This document shows positions 36,623 through 48,652 of a stretch of DNA of 64,000 bases, in pieces (position 1 is the stretch's first letter; every line of letters starts with the position of its first letter). The DNA is from Nymphaea colorata (taxonomy: Eukaryota; Streptophyta; Magnoliopsida; Nymphaeales; Nymphaeaceae). The stretch covers positions 6,160,575-6,224,574 of the forward strand of contig NC_045144.1 in the NCBI RefSeq assembly GCF_008831285.2. Direction: 5' to 3'. A model generated the notes under the pieces. It searched no databases. It saw nothing but the letters and a program-made list of their open reading frames with translations, and was not told the origin of the DNA. The position numbers and the translations under genes are program-made.

Positions 36623-38160
36623 ATATAACTAACTTGTAAATAAAAAAAGAAAAAAGAAAAAAAGAATAAATTACCTGAAATTGGTGCCCTGGCTGTGCCT
36701 GCACCCATGACCCCCACACTAAGTCTAGTTGGGTCTGGGTTGAGTGCTAATACAATCCGAGCTACGACTTAGACCAAGACTATAAAAAATTTTACTTGTT
36801 TTGAGCTACCAACCCTATTTATAAAAGAGAGAAGGGCCAAACCCCCTTGGGATTTTCGAAACACTCCAAACCGTATGTTAAAAGTATATATTCAACTGTA
36901 TTTTGCCCATTGCGCGATTTCGTCTGGACTAAAAATTCAATTCCGTAAAAAGCCACTCGTGCACAGAGAAGCGCTCTTCGATTCTTGAGAAAGTATTTGG
37001 ATTGACATTAAGCATGAAGAACGAACAAAGTGAGAATACGAAAAGGAGAAAATACACTTTTAAACTTCATTATAAAACTTGATACACATTAGAGAAATGT
37101 TCATTCCAGCCATATACGGATATGGATTTCGATTCTGTATGCACTAGAGCGCTTAGCAAAAAATTTTGTAAGTTTCAAGTGCTTACATGTGAATTAACAT
37201 TAAGAGTGGAGTGAGAAAACCATGATGTATTTTTTGAGATATAACATGCATTAGGTTCACATGTAGATTATGCATTTGGGTTGATGCTGAGGCTCAAATC
37301 TAGATCCATATCCAAGGAAAGATAGATATAGATATGGTATTACAATTTGGACTATGATTCAATAGACAAGATTTGAAAGGGGAATAATGGATCTGGATCT
37401 ATAAAATATACATCAAATTTGAGACTTGGGCATGAGATCCAAACATAAAAATAAGACTTGGATTTATGATTTCGATCAGAAGTATGAAATAGAGATCTGA
37501 CATAGCAACCACCTAAACCTGACTCAAGTTGGACTAGGTGGGTTCAAGCTATATGACATGGACTCGACTTGAGTTAGGTTCAGTTTTGAAAAATAAGGTT
37601 CGGACCTAGGTTGGATGCAAGTTCAGCGTAAGTGCGGCATTTGGAAAATTCAGTTTTAAATTTTTAATGACAAATTGCGATAGGCTGAGCCCGGGCTTAG
37701 GCCTACCAAATCCATAAAATGTTTATGAAAAGCTACCTTAGGTGGTTTATGTGTCTCTTAAGTTATGTTTTTTGAAAAATATGTATATGGTAACAAACGA
37801 CCAAAAATACCATTGCGTATGAATTTGGCCGAGATGGATTGAAATAAGGGGACTGGCTTGAACTAAGGTTCTAAAATGAAAGAAAGTCATAAACCAAAGT
37901 ATATGTGACCTATACCTATGTTTATGAATTTAAAATAACCATTTTGCCCCTATGTATATTTTTAGAGTTCCAGATGAATCCGACTAAACCAGCTTGTGGC
38001 CAAATTGCCAAAGCCGCTTTGGTTGAAATCTTGCTGAAAATTTTAACTGCATTGCTCTAACAATCAAAAACAATTTTTTACCAACTTGTATGCCTTCATA
38101 TTTATGAAGGGACATCAAGGATGGTGATATTGGTAAAAACGAGTCTTTCTATTTTGGTCC
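35102..38160. other. Unassigned AT-rich spacer
   Basis: No gene is recognised. It includes a degenerate repeat (35440-35720) and a (CG)n/(CA)n run (36591-36622). Phrases of the type GGGTTTGA/GACTTGA recur, suggesting very old LTR-element remains, but no domain is readable. Confidence 0.4.
35440..35720. repeat. Degenerate GATCCAAAATC minisatellite-like tract
   Basis: Many imperfect copies of an 11-16 base word such as GATCCAAAATC or GAGATCCAAAATC recur for about 280 bases. A similar word occurs in the LTR of the gypsy element near 52440-52540. Confidence 0.6.
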
Positions 38161-39339
38161 ATTTTTTAGGGTTTTTTTTTTTTTAATTTTCAACAAAACA
38201 AAACCTATCAGGCACGACTGACTGTCGCCCATTTGCTAACGCCTTCTGCCCGTCTCTATCTCTCCTGCGATCGGCCCTTCCACCGGCAGCAGCTTCCTCT
38301 CTGTACGACGACCGGCGGCAGCTTCCTCTCCGTCCGGCGACCAGCGTCGGCTGCGATCGTCTCTATCTCTCTTGTGATCGTTTCCTCCACCGGCTATCCG
38401 ACCGGCGTGAGTGTCTCTCTCTCTCTTTTTTCTTCTTCATTTCTTTCATTCATTTGGATCGCAGACCACCTTACCTTTGGTTTGTTGTCAGTCTGTAGCC
38501 TGTCGTCAATGCCTCAAAATCGTTAGTTGACTAAGCCATTGTTTGCGCGGCAGCGGATTGTAAGTTTCTTTGTCTCTTGCTCTCTCTTATTTTTTGTTTG
38601 ATTTGGGCATTTATTTGCCCCTTCTAATGCCAGTCTTTTATAGGCCCAGATTTGGGAGTTTATATTAGCCATTACTGCATTGCAGATTTCTCTTATCCAT
38701 TTTTCCAATATTAGGGGCTTTTTATGCTTTCATGATCGTTTATTCCTTATCTATTCCTTATGCGCGTTTATCTATTCTCTCATGTTGTATGCTGGCTTTG
38801 TATAATTCGCCCTCATTGTGGGGTTGCTATGAATCTATCTGCATCTGTGTTTGGCTGGAAACTTCTTGTTTCTATGTAACCAGGAACGCCCTTTCCTGTT
38901 ATTAGTATGTCGGTGGCACTTGAGCTGAACATATGCATGATGAGATGGTTGATCAAAATGCTACTTTTTGGTTTCGAAAGAATAAATAATTATTCTGTTT
39001 ATTATATCAAATTAATAATAATAATAATAATAATATTAAATACTCTCGCTGCACTGCCGCTCTTAAATTTTTTGAAATGTGCTACACCAGCACTAGCACC
39101 CGCACACGCACCCCGTACCTTCATGACATAGATGATAACAATCAGATTTTTATTAAAATTTTCACAAATAGAGAGGATGGTACTTGGAAAAACTGCTTAC
39201 CAGTAAAGATATGTCAAAAGATGAGGAAAATTCATTTTAATTTTGCGAAATTGAGCTCAACGGCAAATACTAGGAATGAGTTTCATGGCTTGAAACTAAA
39301 TTTAACTCAAGAAAAAATAAATGACGTCAAAACCAACCA
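38161..39339. other. Unassigned segment with a CT/GC-rich block
   Basis: 38230-38420 is rich in CCGGC and TCTCTC with two similar CCACCGGC units, like a 5' UTR or first exon. 39008-39034 is (AAT)n. The longest frame there (38233-38526, 97 codons) has no recognisable domain. Confidence 0.35.
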
Positions 39340-40078
39340 AGAAGGCCAAAACCGCCCTTTAGGGGTAGTTGTTGACCAAGAATGGTGCCTGCCCCATGCA
39401 CAGACCCTGTCCCGGCGGCAACAGCGCTCGGCGCGTCAGCGCGCGGTCAAAACGCATCGCTCGAACGCGGTTGCGTCACGCGAGCGCTCGACGCAAGTGC
39501 TTGCGACGACAACGCTTGACGCAAGCACTCGCGATAGCGCTCAACTCGAGTGCGCGAGTGCGCACGGGATTTCTTTTTTTTTTTTTAAATGAAATAAAAT
39601 AAAACGAAACGGGTAAGAGGTTTTTTTTTAGCATAACACCATTTTTTGTAATAAAAAAGCTTTTTATTACAAATAGGTGAGCCGGCTCCATTTCGAATGA
39701 CTTTGGGCTCGTTTTAAATCCGGATTGGGTTTAATTAATCATCGACATCGAGTAGTGAGCTCAAAAACACATCTTGGTGCGAGAATAAAATGTAAAACAA
39801 AGGGAAGGTTTGTGTATGCACGCGCCGCACTCGAAACATTAAATTTTGTCGTTTTGATTTCACTCTTGGAATTTGAGTTTGAATTTCTCGATTTGGATCT
39901 AAACTTGGGTGTTGGATCTAATTCAGATCTAAGAATTGGGTTTTGGATTAGAATTTCTGGTCTAAAGTTCAATTTTGAATTTGAATTTTGTGTTTTGGGT
40001 TCGAACATGGATTTAAAGATTCATTTAAATCCAAATAAAATAAAATACAATCTTTTTGGAAAAATTTGGGGGGTAACA
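39340..40078 (-). repeat. 3' LTR fragment of the minus-strand gypsy element
   Basis: Colinear with 58200-58935 (same orientation). On the minus strand it starts TGTTACCCCCCAAATTTTT, comparable to TGTAATCACCCC at 52363. It includes a CpG-rich block (39400-39570). Below 39340 the similarity is lost, so the LTR is truncated or interrupted. Confidence 0.75.
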
Positions 40079-40179
40079 GATGTCCATCTTTGCTGCTAAG
40101 CCAGTGTAATCTATTCGTAGTGGCAAAGATTAGCACTACAAATTTTGATCAATGAAAATTTTGGTTGAAAAATGTAGAA

Positions 40180-40480
40180 GCACATTTCAGGTTTAACCCC
40201 TTACTTGAATGAGTTGTTTGAGCTTATGTTGCAGCTTTGACCTCTTACCTACATGGGTTTGTCGAAATTAAATTCAGGTTTAAACCCCCTGATTGGGTTG
40301 TTTGACTTGCATTGCATGTTCAAACCCTTACCTGCGTAGGTTGGCCGAAATTGAATTCAGGTTTAACCACTTTGATTGGGTTGCTTTGGCTTGCATTCCA
40401 GGTTTAACCTCTTACCTGCATGAGTTGCTGTTTTTTCCATGATTTCAGGTTTGACCATTTTCTTGAATGGGTTGTTCGAT
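40180..40480 (-). repeat. 3'-UTR tandem repeats of the minus element
   Basis: Four to five imperfect copies of a unit of about 60 bases with CAGGTTTAACC and TTACCTGCATG, the reverse complement of the repeats at 52060-52275. Confidence 0.8.
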
Positions 40481-43077
40481 AACAAGTGGTAATACCAGGA
40501 AAGAACCCTCATCGCCTCTAATACTTTTTGTTGAAGCTAGGAATGAGACCCTATTGCTCTTACATTGGTTGTGATAAGAAGACTTTCTATCACCTCGAGC
40601 GCCTTATGGTGAAGGTTTTGTTTTCATCGAAGGCTGCATTTTGAACTTGTCTAGTAAAATTCTCCAAACTAGCACTTGGGTTGAGCTTGCTTGGCCAAAT
40701 GGCCAAGTTGCACTTGCTAGTGACATGGTTGAGCTAAATTTAGAAGGCCCCAAACCTAGAGTCTGGATTGCGTTTGATCAAATCTTTAACTTAATAGCTG
40801 AGTTTATTTGATTGAGATATGACCCTTTTTTTTATGGACATTGTTGATTGCGAAAGAAAAATATATGTCGCAAAAATAATTTAGAAATGCCTCAAAATAT
40901 TTATAATTAAAAAAAATTGCCCCAGTGTTAGCCATTGCAATGATTGATAAGTGATGGGATTTAGAATAAAATACGTCATGTACTGGGTGAAAGAAAGTTG
41001 ATGTTTTGGGTTGAGATTGAGGCGAATTACGTTTGATCAAATGTTTAGCCTAGCGGCTGAGTTGAATTGATTGAGATATGACCCTTTTCTTGATTGACAA
41101 CGATGATTTTGTGAAAGAAAATATATGTCGCAAAATATTTTAGAAAATGCATCAAAATATTCATAAATAAAAAAAATGCCCTAGTGTTGGCGGTTGCCAT
41201 GACTGTAAGAGATAGACTTTGGTTCAAAATAGAATGCGCCAATATACTGGGTATAAGATAGATGGTTAATATCTTCGGTTGAAATTGAGGTGAAGAAAAT
41301 ATTGAAAAATGCCCCAATAAATAGAAGGTGTGGACAAAAATTATAAAAAGAAAATTGATGAATTTCTCATTAATAGGAAAATGTATATGAGCTTGGGCAT
41401 ACAAGAATTTTCGTTTGTATTTAATGGCAAGAAATTGACACAAAGCTTGTAGGAAAGAAATAAGAATATGATCGGTAGATAATGATTCTCATAGTGAGAT
41501 ATCAAGTTGATAATATTTCAAGATAATGTAGGAAAACAGAGAACAATCATGAGCGATCTATTATTTGTGAAGAATTTTAATTTTGAAAGGATTAAATTTC
41601 AAGCAGAGTATAAATATATGAGGTTTGATTTGTGAAGATATAGACTCAATAGGGGTGAATGAATAAGTTAAAATCAAGTGTTCGACAATTAAAAATAGAA
41701 TATACTGGAGTAAAGCAAAGATTGGTAATCATGTTGATGAACCAATCAAATCAAGGAAGTAGTAAAATAAGAGGAAAGGCATACTATGGGTATCAAAGGT
41801 AGAAAATTATTTGGCTAAATTTAAATGAATGAAAAAGAATTCATGACCTGAGTCTCGCAAAGTTGGTAATTGAGTCAATAGATGGCTATCATGTTCAAGA
41901 ATATGAGATCGGACAAATAAATAAGGATTGACAATATATAATAAAATGTAGTTTCGAAGCAACTCCAAAAAAAAAGGACTTGCCAAGCAATAATTGATGA
42001 CCCAATGAAATTATGAAGTAGTAAAATGGAAAGAAAGACACTCTATGGGTATTGAACCTAGAAAATTAGTTGGCTGAATACAAATGAAGAAAAATGAATG
42101 CATGATCTGAGTCATACAAAGTTGGTAGTTGAGCCAATAGGTGGCTATCACATTCAATAATAGAAGCGAATGAGAGATTGACAAGATATGTTAAAATGTA
42201 TATTTTGAAGTAATTTTAAAAAATGGACTTGCCAAATGATAGAATTTGATAGAATTTGAAAAATCAATGTCACTTAGGTAGTAGAGTTAAAACATTATTT
42301 TATGAAGTGGTCATATTGAAGACTACATAGAGATGATCAAAGAAGACATTGATTTAAATGAGGAAGATAGAGTGTAAAATTATTAAATTGATCAAAGAGT
42401 GTATGGAAGATACACATGCACTTATCATACAATGACAAGCTTTTAACATTTTCTAAAGTCACATGTCATGCATATATTTGAAAAAGGAGCACGAGACTCT
42501 AATTGAGTTTAGTTTGAGCATATGTCAATATACCTTAGCGAAGAGACTTAGTACGAGCATAGACTCCTCCATTTGGAAACTAAGAGTAAAGTTTATTCAC
42601 TTTTTCTTGGACATTCATTGATATACTACAGGTTACCACTTATAGTACTAAGAGGCTTCCCCGCCTAAGGTTTGGTCCAGTCATAAAGCTTAGTCTTGTG
42701 CTACCATCTAAAACCAAATCCCAACATGATGATCGAAACAAATAGGTATTGAAAGTTTTTTTGAAATATGAGCAAACATTCAAAATTGGTTGTCTCTAAT
42801 GCAATGTTGCATAAGATGATGATTAAAATAAATAGAAGAACAAATATTGTTTTGAATGAAGTCTTAAATTGAGGAGGATTGTATTTGATCCAATATATAG
42901 GTGAGCATGGTTGATCTTCTTAATTAATCTTATATGCGAGACAACAAACATAATTATTAAACAATGTAACGAATTGCCGATGGCAAAAGAAGGGAGACAT
43001 GCTTTATCATCGGCCATATATAAGATGTTCAAATTAGTGAAAATACATCAATGATAATCATAGCCAAACGATGACGG

Positions 43078-43095
43078 GTCCCATCACGGTCGCCA
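43078..43095 (-). promoter_or_regulatory. Primer binding site of the minus gypsy element
   Basis: TGGCGACCGTGATGGGAC, two bases after the LTR end at 43098. The TGGCGAC start is the form found in Tat/Ogre-type elements primed by tRNA-Arg; which tRNA is used here is inferred. Confidence 0.65.
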
Positions 43096-43097
43096 TC

Positions 43098-43374
43098 TGT
43101 TCGCATTCCAAAAAAATTTTGGTTTTTGGAGTGCTTCGAGAAAATGAGGTTTTGCTTTGAAATAAGAGAGAAATGGACTCGCCCCTCGATACAAAGATTG
43201 ACCATTCCCGGTGTCTTTATCATTTGGAAGCCTTTGAAGATAACATTTGAAAATCACTTTGATATTTTCTTAAGATTTTAAGTAGGTTTGAACTTTTGCT
43301 CGGTTACTACCTAGTTAGAGCTCTATCTCATCTTGCTTAAGTTCTTTTAGAGAGGTGTTTGTGATCATGAGTGA
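43098..43374 (-). repeat. End part of the minus element's split 5' LTR
   Basis: Reverse complement of 56345-56535 plus 56640-56809, the end of the plus LTR. The rest of this LTR is at 56811-58935, beyond the nested plus element. Confidence 0.75.
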
Positions 43375-43376
43375 TG

Positions 43377-43499
43377 TTAAGGCACCGGGAACGGTCGATC
43401 CTCGTACCGACAGGCAAGTCTCTTTCTTTTCTCTTTCAAAACAAAAACCTCATTTTTCTAGAGCACTCCAAAACCAATGAAAATTTTGGGATGCAAACA
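43377..43499 (+). repeat. Truncated 5' LTR of the plus gypsy element
   Basis: Only the last 120 or so bases remain, from GGCACCGGGAACGG to ATGCAAACA, matching 56690-56809. The other 4.3 kb of the LTR is missing on this side. Confidence 0.75.
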
Positions 43500-43501
43500 G
43501 A

Positions 43502-43519
43502 TGGCGACCGTGATGGGAC
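43502..43519 (+). promoter_or_regulatory. Primer binding site of the plus gypsy element
   Basis: TGGCGACCGTGATGGGAC, two bases after the LTR end, identical to the site of the minus element. Confidence 0.7.
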
Positions 43520-44299
43520 CCGTCATCGTTTGGCTATGATTATAATTGATGCATTTTCACTAATTTGAACATCTCATATATTGCCAATGATAAAGCATGT
43601 CCCCTATTTTGGCCTCGACCTCATTGGCATTTCATTGCATTGTTTGGTGATTGTGATTGTTTTCTTGTGCATAGGATTAATTGAGAAGGATCAATCATGT
43701 TCACACATATCTATGATCACATACTACCCTTCTCAATTTAGGAGTTGTTTGAAAACCATGTTTGCTCTTCTATTTTAATCTTCAAACTTAGGCAACATTG
43801 CATTAGAGACAACTCATTTTATATGATTTCTCGTATTTCAAAATTTCTCATACCTATTTGTCCCGGTCATCATGTTGTCGAGCTTGGTCTTTGGCGGTAG
43901 CACAAGACTAAGCCTTACAACTAGACCACACCTTGGGCGGGAACGCCCCCTCGTTAGTACCATGAGTGGTAATTTATGGTATATCGACGAGTGATCAAGA
44001 AGAAGATGAACTCTACCCTTACTTGCCTAAGGAAGAATCTATGCTCGTACTAAGCCATTTGGCTAAGGTATATAAGCATAACTTGATATCGGATTATCGT
44101 GACACAAAATTATCTCAATTAGGTTCCTATACCCAATTTTCTAAAAAAAGAAAATTATTTCATGATAGATGTTGATGTGCGTGAAACCTTATGTGATGAT
44201 TTGCAACCTCATTCCACACATCTACCTCATATTGTCTTTGTCAACCTAGTCAATGTTTTTCACTAATTCAATCTTTATCTTTTAGAGTCATCATTCAAG

Positions 44300-45520
44300 A
44301 TGTATTCTTTCCAACGTGGTGTCACATTCCCTTACGATCACATCCTCTTTGGGGAAGGTCTTGAACGGTCCACCTACATTTCTCTTGAGTCTCAACCTTT
44401 GGCTCCCAAATGGTATCAGACTTGGCATCCCACCTTCTCTCAGATGTTTCCTTCTTACTTTGAAGAATGTGGGCTAGAGACAGTGGCAGCTGGAGGAATG
44501 CAGTTAGTTGATGGAAATTTGGTACATGCAATCGCCGAGTGTTGGAACCCAAGGACCTCCTCTTTTTGGTTTTCATGGGGAGAAATGACAATATTACTAC
44601 ATGAATTTACCGAAATACTAGACCTCCCTACCCCAACTTGTGACCCAAATGATCTATTGGAAAAACATTTCCTTATGAACCCAACCAAGGTCAATGCAAA
44701 TGACCTCATTGCTCACTTTACTGGACGAAAAACTTGGCCTTTAGTAGGAAACCGTGAAAATCAAAGCATCAACATGAAAAATTTGTATGAAGAATTTGGA
44801 ACCTATGTTGAACCTTCTACCCTACCTCGAAAAGCTATAGGGAGAATTAAACATTGTATGATGCTCTGCACAGTAGGAGTAACCCTTTTTACCAATGAAA
44901 GTGACCTTTTAGATGTTCGTATAACCCAACTTTTCCGAGTATGGGGGCATAGAGGGACCCGACACTTGTCAGTAGCAATGACAGTCTTAGCCTTCCTTTA
45001 CCGAGGACTCACCCGCTTTACCATTGGAGATATAGACTTCATAGAAGGATGCACATATGCTTTACAATTGTGGTTCCTCAAGCATGCGGGACCCCAAGCC
45101 AACCTATTCAGAAACACTGATGGATCATTGACAACCTTGGAGCAATACCGTCGTTTGATCGAGCAATTGAATGAAGGAGAGATCATTTGGGATTATTGTG
45201 ATCGTCGGTAGAGCCTACCCCGATACACTCACCATCATCATGGGCGTCCCACACTCTTGGGCCCTTACTTCATAGTTGATTATTGTGCTGATAGATGTAT
45301 GAGACAGTTCTCTCAAAGGCAGAAGAAGGTCTCTGTGCATGCACCAATTGAAGCTATTTCCAAATTTGACCTTAGTTCTCCTCAATGGACGGCATTGTTT
45401 GTAGTAGCTCGGCAAGAATGGAATACACAAATATCATACACTTGGTTCATAGGCCCAGTGGTGAAGAAGGAATATGCTGAGTGGTGGGATGCCAACCGAC
45501 CACCATCCATCCTTCCCTAA
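44300..45520 (+). pseudogene. ORF1 with plant mobile domain (PMD, aminotransferase-like)
   Basis: A frame of about 406 codons with one TAG at 45209. The N-terminal part matches the plant mobile domain: VDGNLVHAIAECWNPRTSSF, GEMTILLHEFTEILDLP, and later RVWGHRGTRHLS. PMDs occur in host proteins such as MAIL1/MAIN and have been captured by Ty3/gypsy and Mutator-like elements; their role in transposition is unknown. After the TAG the frame continues to VVKKEYAEWWDANRPPS. It occupies the place of the Ogre ORF1 upstream of gag. The leader 43520-44299 is non-coding. Confidence 0.75.
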
Positions 45521-45691
45521 AATTTTTTATGTTGTTAACTTTGTATTCCTTCTGTCATTGCCATCTTTATTAGTGTCTATGGATGTAACTTTTAAAACTT
45601 GTAATGCAATATGAACCTTCATTTTGTCATCATTTCCGTCCAATAACTCTATTTTCTCATGTCATAAGATGAATACTTGAAAGCCAACAAG

Positions 45692-48457
45692 ATGGTTGAA
45701 ACTAGATCGCAAGCTAAGCAGACTCCTCAAAACGAGGCTTCATCCTCTGAACTCCGTTCAGAAACACTTGGCCTCCCAGCAATCGAGCCAGAAGCTTACT
45801 ATATGTTTCGTTTGTTCATAGACTGATTCATGAAGGAGCAAGAAGAGCAAAAGGCTTTGATGGTTACTCCAGAGCCGGATAATGAAAAGACTGCCAAGCA
45901 GAAAAGAAAGAAGAAAAACAAGTCTTTTGTTGAAAATCAGGATGAAGACCATTTGGGTTCAGATTCGACAACTAGTAAGGAAGGAAAACCCGAACTGTTT
46001 TCTCTCAAAAAGAAAAAGACAACAAAGAAAAATAAAATGGGAAAAGATGTTATGATAGAAAACAGCTCACCCAGTCCTATCACCACTGAAAGTTCAGAAG
46101 AGAAGCCCAAAAGGAAGAGAAAACCTACCAAGAAAGTAAAAAAGACAAAGAAATACATCACTAGCAGCAACTCAGACAGTGAGAGTTCTGAAGAAAAAGT
46201 AAAGGAGATCAAGGGCAAGAAGAAAAAGACCAAGCCAGAATTGGTCGAATCAAGTGATGATGAAAGTCCGACTAAGCGCAGATTCTACGAAATGGATAAA
46301 AGAATGAACAATCTTGAGCTTAGGGGGAAGGGAAAACGTTCATACTCATGTGAGGACTACTACCTTGGCATTGAAGGAGACGAAGACGTGAAAGGCTTGC
46401 CCAGAGAATTCATCAGATATGATGGAACCACTTGTCCACACATTCATCTTTCAACCTTTTTCAATGATTGCTACAAAATTCGGACAAATAACAGAGCTTT
46501 GTTCCGATATTTTCCAAGAAGTCTTGAAGGCATTGCCGCACAATGGTATAAAGCAAATATCAATCCAATCGAGCTGAAGGAGTTTGACAAGTTGATTAAC
46601 ATGTTTGTTGAAAGATTTGAACAAAATGCTCTCATGGCTCCAACCCTCAGTACCATTTGCAGTCTTCGTCAGAAACAGGGAGAAAAGGCTCGGGAATTCA
46701 TCCAAAAATGGAGAATTCAATGCAATAAGATGAAGGAGCCTATTTCTGAGACACAAGCCTTGTCACTCATTAGGAAAAATCTTGCCCAACCCTTGAAAAG
46801 TCTCATCCGCAATGCCCCGATCAAAACCTTTGCTGAGTTGATTGAACAAGCAAACTCGATAGAAGAATGGATTGATGAAGGAGATTTTGATGGAATTATT
46901 GCTCCTAAGTACAAAGAAGATGGAAAGAAAGGAGGAAGGACACAACTGCCTGCACACTTCATAGCCAATGCTGGCATTAGAAAGGACTATGGCAATAACT
47001 ACAAGCATGACAAAGAAGTCAGTTTCAAGAAGAACACACAGTTTCTCAAAGGCAACGATGAAAGGAAAAACAAACACCCAGGTTGGAGCTACGACCGGAA
47101 ATTCACTCCTTTGAGCCAGTCTCGGGAGAAGATCCTGAAATACCTTCTCGCCAAAGGAACTATCGTCTTGCCAAAAGTATCAGAGCCTCCGAAAATGATG
47201 GGAAGAAATAAAGAAAAACTGTGCAAGTTTCATCGTACCCCTGGTCATGACACTGAGGATTGTTTTGTCCTCAAAAATATTATTCAAGACTTCATCAACA
47301 AAGATCTCAAGATTTGTGATGATAGCACCCCTGAGATACTAAGGAATCCATTCCCTGACCACGGAAAGGCGGCAGTAGCCATGATCACTACAGGCACTCC
47401 ACTTCCGTACCATCCACAAGAGCACATTCTACCTTATATTGGGAGTAGTTCACACAAAGTCATGGTGGTAGACCAAGGTAAGGAACCTCTAGATTTCATT
47501 GCTATGATGAATGGCAGGATAGAAAGTTTGCCCAAGAAACTTCCCATGATTCCGAAGACTTTTATCTTACAAGGGGACGAATCATCAAATGACTCCTCAG
47601 ATGAAGATCCATGCTATTTGGACGTTCTCCCCTTAGAAGAGCGTATGGATGAGGGAGACTCGGTTCAAGCTTCTAAAAATCAGTCAATTACCTTCTCAGA
47701 AAAAGACCTCTCAAAATGGGGATATTTCCATGAAGATGCTCTTTACATCGTTGTTCAGGTCAATGGGATGACGGTGCCACATGTTTTGATTGATGGAGGA
47801 AGTGGTTTGAATATTTGTCCTGATCTCACGGCTAAAACATTGGGGTTTCGTGAAAACGAATATCGTTCTGATAATACCAAGATCTACGGATACGATGGCC
47901 GAGACATGAACAGCAAAGGTACCCTCGACATGAATGTGATCATTGAAAATACTAGTCATTCCATTGTATTTCATGTGGTAGATGTACCACCATCATACAA
48001 CCTGCTTTTGGGACGACCTTGGATCCATCAAGTACGAGGGATCCCATCCACTCTTCATCAATGCCTGAAATGGAATTTTGGTCCATCAGTCATCACTGTC
48101 CGTGCTGAGGATCCGGTCAAGAGGTTGATGCAACCTATGCTCCCTAGGCCAATTGATCTAGTAGATGTACCGAACATAAGAACAACAAAGGACAGACCTT
48201 TGGAAGAATTGATGCACAACATGGAGATAGGGGAACCATCCGGGAATGCTTATACTATTTCAAGCAATCGTACAAGTTACCAAAAACACCTTTTGTATGT
48301 TCATTTCATGAAAAACCCCAAGGGTTTTCAGTTGCTTCTGAAAGGTGGGTACCATCCATTTACTGGCTTTGGGAAAAATGAAGATGGCATCTTGCAACCG
48401 ATTAGCATCTCTTTTCAGATGAACATGAGAGGGCTGGGATATCATGAAGGAATTTGA
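45692..48457 (+). pseudogene. Gypsy gag-protease with G-patch end
   Basis: The ATG at 45692 (MVETRSQAKQ) is followed by a TGA at 45824, at a likely Trp, then an open frame of 875 codons. It has a Lys/Ser-rich segment. The gag core is FIRYDGTTCPHIHLSTFF to LRQKQGEKAREFIQKW. The knuckle-like motif is CKFHRTPGHDTEDC near 47222. The aspartic protease motif is VLIDGGSGLNICP near 47790. A final glycine-rich G-patch-like part includes FTGFGKNEDGILQPI and GLGYHEG. The order is that of Tat-lineage elements. Only one stop breaks it. Confidence 0.88.
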
Positions 48458-48652
48458 AGAAGATCTTGGGGGCTAAATGTATTCACTTTTGTTTCAAAAT
48501 CCTCCCATGAATTTTGTAATTTTGAACATCTTTTTGTTTGGTCTCATGAGAGGACCCATTCTATGAACTAAGAACCTTTTTTTTATATATGCAAATGCAA
48601 GTAATTTTTTGTTATCAATTTCGTCCAACTCTTTCCTTTATCCTTTTTACAG
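48458..48652 (+). other. Spacer between gag-protease and pol with a strong 3' splice-site-like end
   Basis: The gag frame closes at 48457. The pol frame opens after TCCTTTTTACAG at 48641-48652, a near-ideal plant acceptor. Ogre elements are known to splice an intron between protease and RT, so this may be the same. The donor is not clear: AAG/GTGGGT near 48344 and others are possible. Confidence 0.4.

Larger units (their letters stand above)
40079..43097 (-). mobile_element. Internal region of a non-autonomous Tat/Ogre-like element
   Basis: Between a primer site (43078-43095, TGGCGACCGTGATGGGAC on the minus strand) and the 3' LTR at 40078 lie only about 3.0 kb. The first 0.5 kb (43097-42540) mirrors the leader of the plus element. 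The last 0.4 kb (40180-40480) is the same 3'-UTR tandem repeat. Between them no gag or pol is readable. Instead there are duplicated AT-rich blocks (40800-40950 with 41060-41200; 41780-41900 with 42040-42160). The frames at 40804-41443 are part of these repeats. This looks like a large non-coding derivative mobilised by the autonomous relative. Confidence 0.65.

Noticed and set aside
41045-41443. 132-codon minus-strand frame as a gene
   Set aside because: It lies in a duplicated AT-rich block of the non-coding gypsy derivative, and the sister copy (40804-41040) does not keep the same length or text.
42540-44060. Large palindrome as a replication or recombination structure
   Set aside because: Explained by the ends of two nested retroelements in opposite orientation.
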